Positions 47,185 to 58,371 of a DNA stretch of 64,000 nucleotides are shown in pieces. Position 1 is the first letter of the stretch. Every line of letters begins with the position of its first letter. This stretch comes from Brachynemurus nebulosus (Eukaryota > Arthropoda > Insecta > Neuroptera > Myrmeleontidae), in the NCBI GenBank assembly GCA_035578155.1, contig JAPWDM010000007.1, forward strand, positions 37,856,413 to 37,920,412. The letters are read 5' to 3'. The translations under genes and the position numbers were made by a program. The notes below the pieces were generated by a model that ran no database searches, had not been told where the DNA came from, and was given only the letters and a program-made list of their open reading frames with translations.

Positions 47185-49798
47185 AAGAAACCTTCCTTAT
47201 TCATATAATACAATAATGTTGTGTGAACTACTTTTTGCATTTTTTGACAATTACAAGAAAACAAAAACCCGGATGGAAATATTCTGGACCTGAGCATTTT
47301 ATACGTAGAGTTGTAGCATACTTCTAATTAACAATCAAGTGAGTAGAAGTGAATTTAAACATGAAATTCTGCTGAATTTTTGAAAAATTTTTTGATTCTC
47401 CCAAGAGCCCGACATTTTCGTCACCAGTCCTGCCTACCACGCTACCTATTTCCTTCACCCTACTATCAAAAAAATCCAATAAAATTATTACAAATAGTGT
47501 TTTCACAATAATGTTTATACAAAAACATCAAATGCCATAAGTTTGATATGACGCTACACAAAAGGCAAAACAATTCGCCCGCCAGCAATTATTTTATTGG
47601 GCTTCTATCTATTTGTAACATTACAAAAAATAAATCTCAACACTCCATTTGATTTCAATTTGGGATTCACTTTTTGTTTATAGCCAATTCAGTATCAAAT
47701 TTTTTTTTTTAACCTAATTTTATTGATTGTATTGGAAATGATAATTAATTATATTAAGGGCATTCACAATTAATTATTATATAATAGAGAGAATAATAAT
47801 GAAATAATACAATTATCAATAAATATATTGTCAATTGGTTAACAATTAATTAATTAATTATTTTTGGTTAATTATAAACGGTGAACACATGAATATATGA
47901 ATAGTTATTATTATGAAATAGATATTATATAATATTATCCATGTGTATAATGTATGATCGTGGTAAGCCAGACAGACCACCTGTCCGAATCTGGATAGCT
48001 TTTGACAATGACATAACTAGATACACTCACGCATACACACACACAAGCAAAGGCACACGCGCGCATGTCACCCCATTTCCCTCCTATTTTCGAATTCATG
48101 GTAAGTAATAAAATACAAATGAACAGCACACTACAAACTTTTCTCTTCTATTCGAAGGACCCTTACGATCATCGCTCAAAGACTCAAGACTTTTCGTTCA
48201 TAAAATCCTTTTTCAAGTATGTTCAGTCGCCCAAGTTGGCATTGCCTACTCAAGCTTTTTCAATAGAAATAACTACCAATAAATTAAAGCAATCCTGAAA
48301 CAATTTTCTTTTGGGTGCTCAAAGGACCTTTTTGTAGTTGCTGCAAACTGCATGCTGATGATAGATAATGAGGTAGAGACATGTACTGTCAATAGAGAAT
48401 AGCTTCACTGATCCCGCCTCATTCAAAATGCGTTCAAATCGTCGCCAATGCTTGGGAGGGATTTTTTTTCTTTTAATCCTTTCGGAATTTTCGCATTTAT
48501 TATTTCTGCTGTTTCGTCCCATTTACCGTGCGCGCCAGAGCGAATGTTCCACTTCCTCCGTTGTGGTTACGCCACTGAATCACAACATTTCTGGATTCGA
48601 ATCGCTGTGGCCCACTTTACAAATAATTTATTTATTATGCCCATTTGATGGAACTTGATAATGCTATTCATATATGTAATATGTAATATTAAAACCAAAA
48701 ATTAAGTATTCATATGTTTATGAACATTATAGGTTAATCTCAGTTGGAATTATTATTTCATATTTTGTCAAAATGTATATTTCTGTTTTCAATTTCAGTC
48801 GAGTCTTTGTTGCTAATAACATTTGCTGATGTATTTATTTTATAAACATTTAATCATTTAATATTGGAATTAAGTTTATTTCAACGACCCAATCAAAATA
48901 AAACAAAGGTGGGATCTCACTTTGGTTTGTCTCAAAAATTCAAATAACTAGCTTTTCTAACATGTAATAAGCGTATTATTTCGAAGAAGGACCATAAGAA
49001 CTTGGTTGGCATTAGTATTTATTTTATATGATTTTTTTTTTTAAATTATAAGAAAACATGAACTGATGACACACATGTCCATCCCAGGGGGAAAGATCAT
49101 ATTTCAGGTCACCCTTACCCACTGTGATGTCGTTTTGAAAAGACCGATTTTTTTTACAGATCAATTTTCTATGTAAAATGAGACCCCTCCTTTGGTAAAT
49201 ACGTGTGTTAGACAAGCATTAAGTGAGAATTTCTTACTTTTCCACAATTTTCAGGATAAATTATTTCTTTGTTTTGTTAACTTGTTAAAGGGACACTGTC
49301 TCTTAAATTCTGAAAAAACGATTAAGTGCGAGCAAACCACCTAATACGACGACAGAAATCACGAATTCATAAGATCGAAATCGCCTGTATCTATAAAAAA
49401 AATGTAAATTTTTTTCTAGCACAATTTGTCACTGTATACATTCAGTGGCAAAGTACATATTAATAGTTTAAGGGCACAAAGTAACATTCCAACACAAAAT
49501 TTAGTTCCATTATTTATGGTGAAACTTTTTCGGAAGTTTTCTACTAAATACCACCGATGGGTGTCGTATTCTTAGTATATTTGTGTCTAATTATAAATTA
49601 CGTGAGTCCTCGTTGTGTTTGCCTGCGTCGTAGCTCTCGGCTATTGCATTAATTTGCAAATTGATAATATGTGTACTCTGTGGGTTCACATATTTTTAAA
49701 TGGCCACATTAAATAAGGTGTATATTATCGCAGGAATTAATTGTTAAGGATGATTCATTAGTCGGTTCATAACTAAATCAATGTTCATTTTGTTACAG
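47185..49798. other. Region upstream of the Gfrl exon, probably intron, no exon recognised
   Basis: Includes a CA/CG-rich simple stretch at 48028-48067 and a single hAT-like end (GGTTACGCCACTG at 48568-48580, inverse of CAGTGGCGTAACC) whose partner was not found. ORFs at 48428-48658 overlap this end. No acceptor/donor pair with cysteine-rich coding was found. Confidence 0.4.
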
Positions 49799-49921
49799 GT
49801 CCAAATATCAAGACAGCAATTGCAATATTGAATTGCCTGTTAGCGCGGCAATTGTGTTTCGAAGATGTCTCTTGCTCAGCCATATTAGAAATAATTCCTC
49901 GAGTGTGCGGTCCTGAATTAG
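49799..49921 (+). CDS. Gfrl: GFR-alpha-like receptor, internal exon (first half of a ten-Cys domain)
   Basis: This is an internal exon of a GDNF-family-receptor-alpha-like protein, a cell-surface cysteine-rich receptor in the family known in insects as Gfrl. It is preceded by a pyrimidine-rich acceptor ending ttttgttacag and followed by the consensus donor gtaagt. It holds 40 full codons starting at 49801, with a two-base partial codon before and one base after. The peptide contains NCLLARQLC, then FEDVSC, then RVCGPEL. Its four cysteines are spaced C-x6-C-x5-C-x10-C, which fits the first four cysteines of a GFR-alpha domain (typical pattern DC..A...C..D..C). The exon is a multiple of three with the same phase at both ends, so it could be skipped without a frameshift. 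The family assignment rests on the motif match; the orthologue name is inferred. Confidence 0.85.
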
Positions 49922-51651
49922 GTAAGTCAAATTTCAAATTAAATTGATTCACAGTATTTCAAGGCCACATTATCACCGATTCCGGTATATTCCTCGATCA
50001 TGAAAAAATTTATGTACACTATAAGTAAAATTTTTATATTTACACCATCTTCGGGTAAAAATTGAAAGTCGGTTCGTGCATATTCGAACCATCAAATTAT
50101 CACAATATTCATGATATTGAAAAGATTAAATTATTATTTAAAGATATCACCGATTCGGTACATCCCAATTAAAATACTCAATATGCCCAAAATCGGACCT
50201 TATCCATTCAACTCCATTTATAATACACCATAATTACAAAAGACCAGTGAAATTACATGTGTAAAGGTTACATAACGATCTGGCGGACTTTTATTAATTA
50301 ATATTAGACTAACATTAAAAGAAAATAAACAAAATCGGATAATGTATAGGAAACAAAAGGTAACCGTACCAGCCGTTTGTTCCCCTTTAGTGACGACATT
50401 TGTATGGCACAGCACAGCTGCCTACCTACGTGGAATGTTCCACCAGTGCGAGTTAGCCAACATTCTAATATTATTGTTAGAGACCACTACTTTATGAGTT
50501 AATACACATATATTTACTTTGTTCGTACATACATACAAGTTCAAATACGTAACCAAACCCAAATGAATCCCAGTGGGATGCAAGACATATTATATAAAAG
50601 TTAAACTGTGTAGTTAATCCACTCATCTCTGAATTTTAAAACTTGAAGTAGGTCAACTCCTTTTCACTTACTCTATGCTCGTTCATATCAACTTTTTATT
50701 CTATTTAAATGTGCGCGGTACATCACAGTACGTCCACAAGTACTGGATACAATCAATTAGGAAAATGTTCGCTAACTAGAAAAAAGCCAAAAAATGTATC
50801 AGCAAAGATAAACGTGGTGCCTCCACCACCACGGGAACTACGAAATCATTATGCGGCTACGTTTTTTTCGAAATTCATATTGTCAACCCACACTTCACGG
50901 ACCTTTCTTAAATAACAATGTATCATATCTGCTTTTTCTATGAGGGTTTTATTTATTACAAAAATAAACAACTTTAAAACATTAACACTGGATGTAACTG
51001 CTAATTATTTAACTATCAACAAATTTTCCATAAACTTCTAACTAGTGGAAGAAAACTTTTGTAATTTAGTGTTCATTAACTTTTATAATCTTAACAAAAT
51101 TCATTCATCCTTTTATTTAGCTAAATATCCATATGATATAGTTATGGAATTGAAAACTCTTTTTGACCTTTATTTGCTTAGTACAAACCAAAAAAGGAAC
51201 AGAACTTATCTAGAAATTTCATATTTGATTTCGTAACGCAATATATAATGTCTTGTATACATACATGTTTGTCAAATATGTTTATATAAACATAAAAAAA
51301 AAAAACTAAATGAAGGTAAATATATTTTTATAGAAAGCTTTTTACCTGTTTTTATATTATATCAAACCGTTTATAGCGAATTTCTTAAAAATTCAGTTTT
51401 ACTAAACATAACTTACCGGTACTAGTAAATATTAAATATAACTTACTAAATTGAATTTTGAATGTACCTATTTTTTCATGGGAATCAAATGTTCTCTCAA
51501 GGTAAAAAGTAGCCTACGTCTTTTCTTGTATGTCCTTCTTTGTCCCCTTTAGCTCCCTTTTGTGCAAGGTTTTCAAGATTTTTTCGAAAATATAAAACAA
51601 TGCATGACTTTTAAGTCTACGAAATTATTTATTCGATACTTTCTGTTTCAG
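49922..51651 (+). other. Intron between the two Gfrl exons
   Basis: The intron is 1730 bp, with donor gtaagt and acceptor ttctgtttcag. It splits a codon after its first base: exon base G plus TG of the next exon gives Val. It contains only short ORFs, A/T runs (an A13 run around 51294-51305) and no recognised transposon, so it is cleaner than the surrounding 40 kb. Confidence 0.8.
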
Positions 51652-51822
51652 TGGCGTGTTCTACCGTGACCGTAACGAAATGTCAGGCGGCGTTACGCAC
51701 GCTGCAGGCTTTCCCCTTTTTCAAGCCCACGTGTTTGTGTCGGGAACCACACGTGGATCCAGAATGTAACTCATTTCGGGACTTCTTGTTCGATCATCCG
51801 TGCGTGTTTGTAATGAAAAAAG
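51652..51822 (+). CDS. Gfrl: GFR-alpha-like receptor, internal exon (second half of the ten-Cys domain)
   Basis: This exon continues the GFR-alpha domain. After the split Val codon it encodes 56 residues beginning ACSTVTVTKC, including PTCLCREPHVDPEC, NSFRDFLFDHPC and ending VFVMKK. Its six cysteines (C-x7-C-x16-C-x-C-x8-C-x11-C) bring the domain to ten, the number that forms five disulfides in vertebrate GFR-alpha domains. The CxC followed by a C...R..L...C tail is the hallmark of the family. The acceptor is ttctgtttcag and the donor is gtaagt; the open frame runs past the donor to 51899 only by chance. Length is 171 bp with phase 1 at both ends. Codon use is visibly richer in G/C than the surroundings, as expected for conserved coding sequence in AT-rich DNA. 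Signal peptide, other domains and GPI or membrane anchor must be encoded outside the window. Confidence 0.9.
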
Positions 51823-52192
51823 GTAAGTCAAATCTCCGTCAGGAAAAAAATTGCGAAATCTTCACTTTTTTTCGTAATTTAGTATATTTATTTAAATAAA
51901 ATATTATATATGGAAAAAGTTTTAGAAAAGCAGTTATACGTTTAAAATATATTTCAGTGTATATGAAAATATATATTAATATCACTCATTAGGGCAACTT
52001 TATGTTATTATATACAAGTTGTAGTCAAGTTTCAAATCAGTTGTTAATCTAAATGTAATTATCATAGAACGAAGCGGGATGTGAAGACCGAAGATCGGTT
52101 CGGTCGGAGGTCCGTAGCTGGTACTCCAGTCATTCCTATGGACCAGCCGACCAAACAGACAAGTGGAGTTTGTTCATTCCTTGATGAGATCG

Positions 52193-52195
<3 letters not shown>
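51823..52195. other. Start of the downstream Gfrl intron, with a GC-richer patch
   Basis: From 52068 to 52185 the DNA is far less AT-rich (CCGAAGATCGGTTCGGTCGG, CTATGGACCAGCCGACC) and open in one frame (RDVKTEDRFGRR...), running straight into the TA microsatellite. A weak acceptor-like TATCATAG precedes it, but the phase required after 51822 hits a stop (ATG TGA), so it is not the next exon as it stands. Confidence 0.35.

Positions 52196-52269
<74 letters not shown>
52196..52269. repeat. (TA)n microsatellite
   Basis: 74 bp of TA alternation, followed by a short GAGAGAGA tract. Confidence 0.98.
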
Positions 52270-52272
<3 letters not shown>

Positions 52273-52870
52273 GAGAGAGACGGAATAAAATGAGTAAGTG
52301 AAACTCTTGAAGCAAATCTGCCTAATGGGTTTTCCTCTTACTGTGCAAGTTTTATCTGATTTTGTCGTTTTCACATTTCATTTCTGATAGAAGAAAAACA
52401 TCTTATATAAACATAAATTTTCTCACTACTATATTTATGTACAGGATGTAATAAGCATATCCAATCAAATTCGAACTATTAAAATTATGACTTCACGGTG
52501 AGTAATTAACAAACAAAATTAAACTTATTTTAGGGTTTCAAAAACATTTCGGATACCCTAGTATTCTCACATGATTCAGAGCGGGAGCCATTCACTGAAT
52601 TTCACAATGTAGCTTGTGTATGATGGTACTGGTGAGGGGTGGGGGGGGGGGGTATTTTTATTTATATATACAGTGTGTCTACTTTAATTGGAATCATATG
52701 TAAAACTTTTTTATTATTAACTATACAAACAAAAGTTGTACTTCATGAAAAAAACTGCATGGTCTAAAACCTAGAATGAAATCATCAAATATTAATCTTT
52801 TTCAGTCCTTTACGAGGTTTGCAAAAAAAATATCAGTATACTTCAAGAGTCAGGTACTTTTATTTTTGAC
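52270..52870. other. AT-rich stretch, no gene seen
   Basis: Contains a G12 run at 52641-52652 and a TATACAGTGTGTC phrase at 52666-52679 that looks like a lone MITE end. Another at 52440 (TGTACAGGATGTAATAAG) faces it, so a small TA-type element of about 230 bp is possible, but the interior has not been matched. Confidence 0.35.
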
Positions 52871-53276
52871 TAGCTGTACCCACGACGTCGTTCGTGCGAC
52901 GCATTGTTATAAACTCAATGAGAAATATATAAATGTAACAATTATACACAACTTGCATTGAACAATAATTTTTGCCTAATGCATGCACACGCTCAAAACG
53001 GTTTTTCTATTTTCCTGAGGGAAGGAAAAATTTTCCCAGGATAAAAAATATCCTAGATGTTAACCAAGGTAATAAGTTATCAAGTCAAATTTCATTAAAA
53101 TCCGTCCAATAGTTTTTGCGTGATGCATGAACAGACAGACAGACATACAGATAGACAAAAATTTTAAAAATCGCTCTTTTGGTATCTACATCGATAACTA
53201 TTTACAGTATCAGTACAATTTTCAAAAAATATTCCATATATAGAAATGGTCTCGTTACAATTTTATTATATATATA
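52871..53276 (+). mobile_element. Retroposon-like repeat with CAGACAGACAGAC tail
   Basis: Starts TAGCTGTACCCACGACGTCG then TTCGTGCGACGC and ends with ATTTCATTAAAATCCGTCC, AATAGTTTTTGCGTGATGC and a CAGACAGACAGACATACAG tail. This head and tail pair is a familiar repeated sequence in many insect genomes, associated with non-LTR or other retroposed elements. The class assignment is from memory of the motif, not alignment. Confidence 0.5.
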
Positions 53277-54271
53277 GATAATATCGGAACTTGTTATAAA
53301 AAAAATTTGATTAGAATTGAAAACTACATTCAAATATATGCAATTACATCAAATTACCAAGAAAAACAAAATTTTGTTCTGTTTTACAAATTGTTCTATA
53401 CATTGACTCTGTTTGAATACATTACCCATTTGACTCATTTACCCATCCACTTGACACGACTCATACATTTTCGACACGGATCTATCTGTTACATCCGGTA
53501 AATTGTTAGCATATGTTATGAATTTTATGTCGTAAGTTTAAACATTTTATAGAGTGCAACGCTTCGTTGATATATAAATGTACAATAATCTTCAAAAATT
53601 TAATATTTAATAAAGGAAAATGAAGTCGGTGCATTTCTTTGATTAAATGCAATAATCCACTACGACATATATGCCACAAAAACCACCATAAAATAAAAAG
53701 AGTGATAGCAGAGAGAGAAAATTGTCCTTACCGTTCCTTACAAAAACCGCAAATATGATTTAAATTTTATTTTTAAATAAAAAAAAAGTCTAAGAAATGG
53801 TATACGTTCAGAAATCCTTCATTCTTAACAATTTTTAATGATTTTTTTTTTTGTAATAAATACCTCCATATTAGAAGTGAGTTATTTGAGTACGAAGGAA
53901 ACAGTTAATCGAAATTATATTGCCAAAGGAAAATCAAAAAACGAAATAGAAAAACAGTAAATAAACTAAAAAGGGAAAATACAATTAGTTATTAAACAAA
54001 CCAGATAGTTAAACAGTGATATCAGATGCAGCAGAAGTTAATATCGTTAAATGAAAAACCAACATTTAGTTGGTTCGTTTTTTTTTTCTTTTTGTATTGG
54101 GAATAACTTATTGATTATCCATAACTAAATGAAGACCAACTTGTCCCTAAAGGATTTTATTTTTATTTTAAAAATTCAGTATCTGTTCTTTGTACCGAAC
54201 ATAGTAAATGTTTTATAGGTCATTTTTTTATTTGAAATGTAATTTAATTTTTATTTAAAAAAATATTATCA
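53277..54271. other. AT-rich stretch, no gene seen
   Basis: A 64-codon ORF at 53307-53501 includes a short THLPIHLTRLIH stretch from a repeated TTTGACTCATTTACCC; no family. A hairpin ACCAACATTTAGTTGGT sits at 54059. Confidence 0.4.
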
Positions 54272-55159
54272 TTAAGGGGAGGTTTACTCGAGAGTCCTTA
54301 AAAATTATGTATTTTTCTAGAATTTTTTTCTCAAGAACGGAAGTAAATATCAATTTCAAATTTTGTACACATATTTATTAAGTATTAAACTATACAACGA
54401 AAAATATAAAAAATTGTCCATTTTATAGATACTGCAGTGTGACGATCCGAAAATCCAATGCCTTGTTGGCGGACATCCAAGCGCCGGTAATAAACCACCG
54501 AAATCCAAAAACAAAAAAGATTTATAAAATATATGAAGAGTACCGGCACTTCTACCTATAATATCAATAAATCGCTGAAAGAAAAAAAATGGCGGATGTT
54601 TGAACTTTTGATTACGATTTTTATCTTATTTTTCGCTCTTTAAAGTAAACATAAAAATTAAAAAAATATTGAAAGTGTATTGAACTTAGGTAGAGGTGCC
54701 GAAGAATTGAATTATCTTTAAAATAAAAAATTAAAAAAAAGGATCCATCGAATAGTTTTTGAGTTATCGTGTCCGCCAGTTCCAAAAATGTAATTCCGAG
54801 ATATTATAAAATATATATAAAGAAACGTATTTTCAAAATTTTATATTTAATACTCATTATTGCGTGAACTACGTTTTTTGAATTTTTTTTTTTTATAGAA
54901 AGCTGGATTCGGTTAATATACAAGAATCTTGTTTCTAAATTATTTTCAGTAAAATCACTTTGGGAACATATTCTACACATAATTTGCTATCAATTTCGGC
55001 AAAAAAAATCGATTTTTTATCAAATCTCAAGTAAACCTTCCCTTAAATTACTTTCAGCAAAATCACTTTGGGAACATATTCTACACATAATTAGTTACCA
55101 ATTTCTGCAAAAAAAAACATCGATTTTTTTTAACGACTCTCAAGTAAACCTCCTCTTAA
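54272..55159 (+). mobile_element. TTAA-flanked MITE family P2, copy 2, with tandemly duplicated right end
   Basis: TTAA at 54272-54275 and 55156-55159; element proper 54276-55155. Ends are GGGGAGGTTTACTCGAGAG and CTCTCAAGTAAACCTCCTC. It aligns in inverse to copy 1 (31041-31871). The right terminal module of about 108 bp occurs twice: one ends CTCAAGTAAACCTTCCC with TTAA at 55043-55046, followed by a second module with its own end. Confidence 0.9.
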
Positions 55160-56209
55160 ATTGATTAAACAGAAACGCAAACTCGAAAAAACCCCATTGT
55201 CAAATAAATAAGATACGTCCCTGTCTCAAAAATATGGAATATCCACTAAAATATAATAATAACTGGTAACATCGTGGTGCAAATAAATTAGATGCTAACC
55301 TTTTAAAAAAGAATTGACTAAGCCGGATAACGTTAAATGTAAGTTTAAATATCGTAGGCTTAACAGGGATTTAAATTAAACAAGTTTTACTCGTATATGT
55401 TTATAAATTTAACTATTTTCGAAATAGTTTATATTCATAAGCCTGTATATAGTTTGAATTAACACATTTTAAGTGTTAAGTGTGTTTAAAATATTTTTCT
55501 TTATTGTTCCAAGTGAACCATTTTGTCAGTTTAACAAACTTTATTGTTATATTTAATATTTTTATTTTATGTATAAAGTGAAAAAATTAAAAACCACTTC
55601 CATTATTTGCTATCTATTGTTGATTTTAATATATTTTAACCTAATAATAGTGAACATATTTTGTATAGAATATTTGTAAAGTGTTTATCTATTGTAAGCT
55701 TTTTTTTAGTCAATTACAGTGAATCTAGTCGTGGTAACGAAAATACATAATATAACGATTCGCTCAAAATGTTGTTTCCCTGTAATACTGATTCGAAGAA
55801 TAGTTATTTTTGAACTAACTAGAAATAATACTAAAATTAATTTCAACTATAATTACATTCTTGAACATTCTAATTAATTTCAAATTTAGATCCAATGAAT
55901 ACGGTTACTGATAATGCACATTCACAGGTTTTTCTGTACTTTTATATACGTTTGTTATTTTAATAGAAAAATTGCTAGTTATTGTAAACCTATCAATAAT
56001 TTTTTATTAATTTTTCTTTCATCAATATATTGACGTTTTTCCAAAATTATTTAGCGTCACTTCAAACTCTCATACCAAATATTTAATTATCAGTAAATTC
56101 CTTTGGAAAAAAAATGCTTGACTTTATAAGTCTTTTCGTTCAATTATAGTTTATTTAAGCATACTTAACAGACAGAGAACTTTTGCTATATGTTTCTACA
56201 ACATGTAGA
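55160..56209. other. AT-rich stretch, no gene seen
   Basis: No ORF above 60 codons and no recognised repeats between the two TTAA elements. Confidence 0.4.
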
Positions 56210-56511
56210 CCCTAAAATCATACGTACACGTCAAAACGACGAACGAACTTCTCTACCTGCTCCAATACTACAACTTGTCGGTACCTGCTTGCTGTGAGAT
56301 TTCTGTTATCTAATTTATTTGTTGTTATAACACATAAGACGTATTTATTTTGTTTATAGTCATTGTCGTTTTGTTTGTATTGAAATAGTGTCCGTGAAAA
56401 GGACGTCGATGTATGATTACGCGATGTTTTTTTTTAAGATTTTGTACTTCACATATAAAAGTTTTCCTAATTTTTCTAAAATTTATTAAAGATATGTATG
56501 TTATAATTAAT

Positions 56512-56985
56512 TTTTTATTACTCATGCGGGAGAAGTACTAACTTGGCGCACATATTTCTATACGCAAAATAGCTGTTTGCCCACTGTACGCTTCCCGCAT
56601 ACATTTTTTGCGTGTGGAAAGTAACTTTCCACACGTAAATTGACAACAAAACACGCAAAGCCGACTCTTAATTTTTCATTTAATAAATATTTCATAATTA
56701 TTTGTATAGAAACCACCAACAAAGTAATTTAAACGATAATTAATTCAGAAAAAAAGACGAACACTTAAAAATATTATGTTATTTTAAAAAGTAATAAAAA
56801 TGTCAAAAACAATGATAATAATAGAAAAAATTATGTGAAATTCGTAATAAAAAATAGTATGTGCAACTCGTGTGGGATTGTCGATTGCCCCACTCAAGCG
56901 AATGAGCGCACTCACTACGTTCGTGCGCTCAACTTCGCTTTCGTGGGCAATCGACAATTTCCCGCACTTATTGCACAATATACTA
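56512..56985. mobile_element. Element N1, copy 2, nested in P4 copy 2
   Basis: Matches 38911-39390 from TTTTTATTACTCATGCGGGA to CAATATACTAT. The uninterrupted site is seen in P4 copy 1 at about 29822-29832 (ATTAATTTATTCAATG). It carries the palindrome TGCGTGTGGAAAGTAACTTT then CCACACG and an extended hairpin at 56870-56967. Confidence 0.85.
56870..56967. repeat. Long GC-rich hairpin in element N1 copy 2
   Basis: Arms GTGTGGGATTGTCGATTGCC then CCAC, and GTGGGCAATCGACAATTTCC then CGCAC. The stem continues inward with GCGAATGAGCGCAC facing GTGCGCTCAACTTCGC, leaving a loop of about 10 bases. It is longer and better paired than copy 1, where the inner stem is partly deleted. Confidence 0.9.
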
Positions 56986-57925
56986 TATTCAATGATTATG
57001 ATAATGTGAAAGATGATTACAGCTGTTTGACTTATAGAGACGACATAATACTAAAGTTTTAATATATTGAATCGAAAACTAAAGAATGCGTTTCAAGTGA
57101 CTTAATAAAAAATTAACAATTTATTTTGTGGAAAATATTTTAATTTTTTTTGAGATCTTATTCGAAAAATTACTAACAAATTTTAGAAAATTTACAAATG
57201 TGCCTAATGGGGAACTAACTACATATCCACTGACTACTACATGTTCACTGACTCATAATAGTTCATAAATTAATTATTTAAAACACATGTTTTATGATAC
57301 AATTGATGTATTTATCTATTTTTTAATTTTTATAATGAAAATATGCTTTGATAAAAAGATTAAAAAAATTAATAAATATTTACATTAAGAAATTTTTCCA
57401 AATCCAATTTTTTTAAATATTTTGCTCGCTTTTGTAGTATTGTTATGTAAAAAAAAATGTTTTTTGCAAATAAACTCTAAAACTCTCCGTAAAAAGTCCA
57501 TCCGTCAAAACGACGTCGATGTATGATTAACGTTTCTCGTAGACCAACGTATGATTCAAGGGTTAACAAATCATGAAATTTTTAAATCCCTATAAAATCC
57601 TAACTGTAATTACGACGAACCGATCAAAACAGCCAACCATTTTGTTTATTGATAAATAATAAACCACAACAATACATAATTATTTATAAATAATTCATAT
57701 TATTTTATTTACAATGTTATCGAACGTTCGAATATTTCGAAACAAAAACGACAATTACATTTATTGTAAAATTGTAAAATAATTTTGGTCAGTAGATTAC
57801 TAGTTCACTAGAAACGATTCAATTGCCACTATTTCATGTACCGTAAGATCCTCTAACTTTACCTACTACATCTAACTTTACCCATACCACACTTTCTGTT
57901 TCATGGCTAATACATATAAGTTACG

Positions 57926-57945
57926 TTAGGTTAGGTTAGGTTAGG
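57926..57945 (+). repeat. Interstitial telomere-like (TTAGG)4
   Basis: Four perfect TTAGG units, preceded by TTACG and followed by TAGCA. TTAGG is the ancestral insect telomere repeat. It lies inside element T1 copy B. Confidence 0.85.
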
Positions 57946-58158
57946 TAGCATTTTTTTAGTGGCACAACTATCTAGTGTACTATAAATTTTTCTGACATTG
58001 CCAGCCGCCATTGACCGCCGTTTTCAAAAAATGTGAAAACTAACTGTTCTTTCAGAAGCTATAAAACTTGGGTTGATAATTTTGTCATATAAAAAATTAC
58101 ATAATCTAATAAGTATTTAGAAATACCTTTCACATTTATTTATTCGCTCAAAAAATTC

Positions 58159-58371
58159 GTAATAAACAGGCCCAACGAGAGGGTGGGGTAGCCGGGGTTG
58201 CAGCCTTGGGGTCCGAGCTGGAAGAGGGGGTCCGTTGCGGTCAATTGGGGCCCGGGAAAAAGTAAAATCAGCTTTTTTTTTTACTCATCATTTATTTTTT
58301 GGGGAGAAATTTTTAAGAAATGTACTTTTTTCTTGGGGCCCGCCATTTCTCTCCACGGCCCTGGTAATAAA
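58159..58371. mobile_element. Short hAT MITE with perfect 8-bp TSD
   Basis: The element proper is 58167-58363 (197 bp). The left end CAGGCCCAACGAGAGG and the right end CTCTCCACGGCCCTG are imperfect inverted repeats. The duplication GTAATAAA is intact at 58159-58166 and 58364-58371. The interior is unusually G-rich (GGGGTCCGAGCTGG, GGGGCCCGGG). It interrupts T1 copy B. Confidence 0.92.

Larger units (their letters stand above)
56210..57566. mobile_element. TTAA-type element family P4, copy 2, containing nested element N1
   Basis: The element proper is 56210-57562. The left end CCCTAAAATCATACG is preceded by TAGA, so the left TTAA has mutated; the right end CGTATGATTCAAGGG is followed by TTAA (57563-57566). 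Subtracting the nested segment 56512-56985 leaves about 880 bp, the length of copy 1 (29541-30420). The shared internal stretch includes AGATGATTACAGCTGTTTGA. Confidence 0.9.

Noticed and set aside
46810..47297. 124- and 132-codon ORFs on opposite strands
   Set aside because: Their length comes from the (TA)n run, which is open in all frames as Ile-Tyr repeats. Only the RT-like tail of the plus-strand frame was kept.
48428..48658. Overlapping 66-76 codon plus-strand ORFs ahead of the Gfrl exon
   Set aside because: They overlap a CAGTGGCGTAACC-type hAT end on the minus strand, show no cysteine-rich pattern and have no usable splice phase to 49799.
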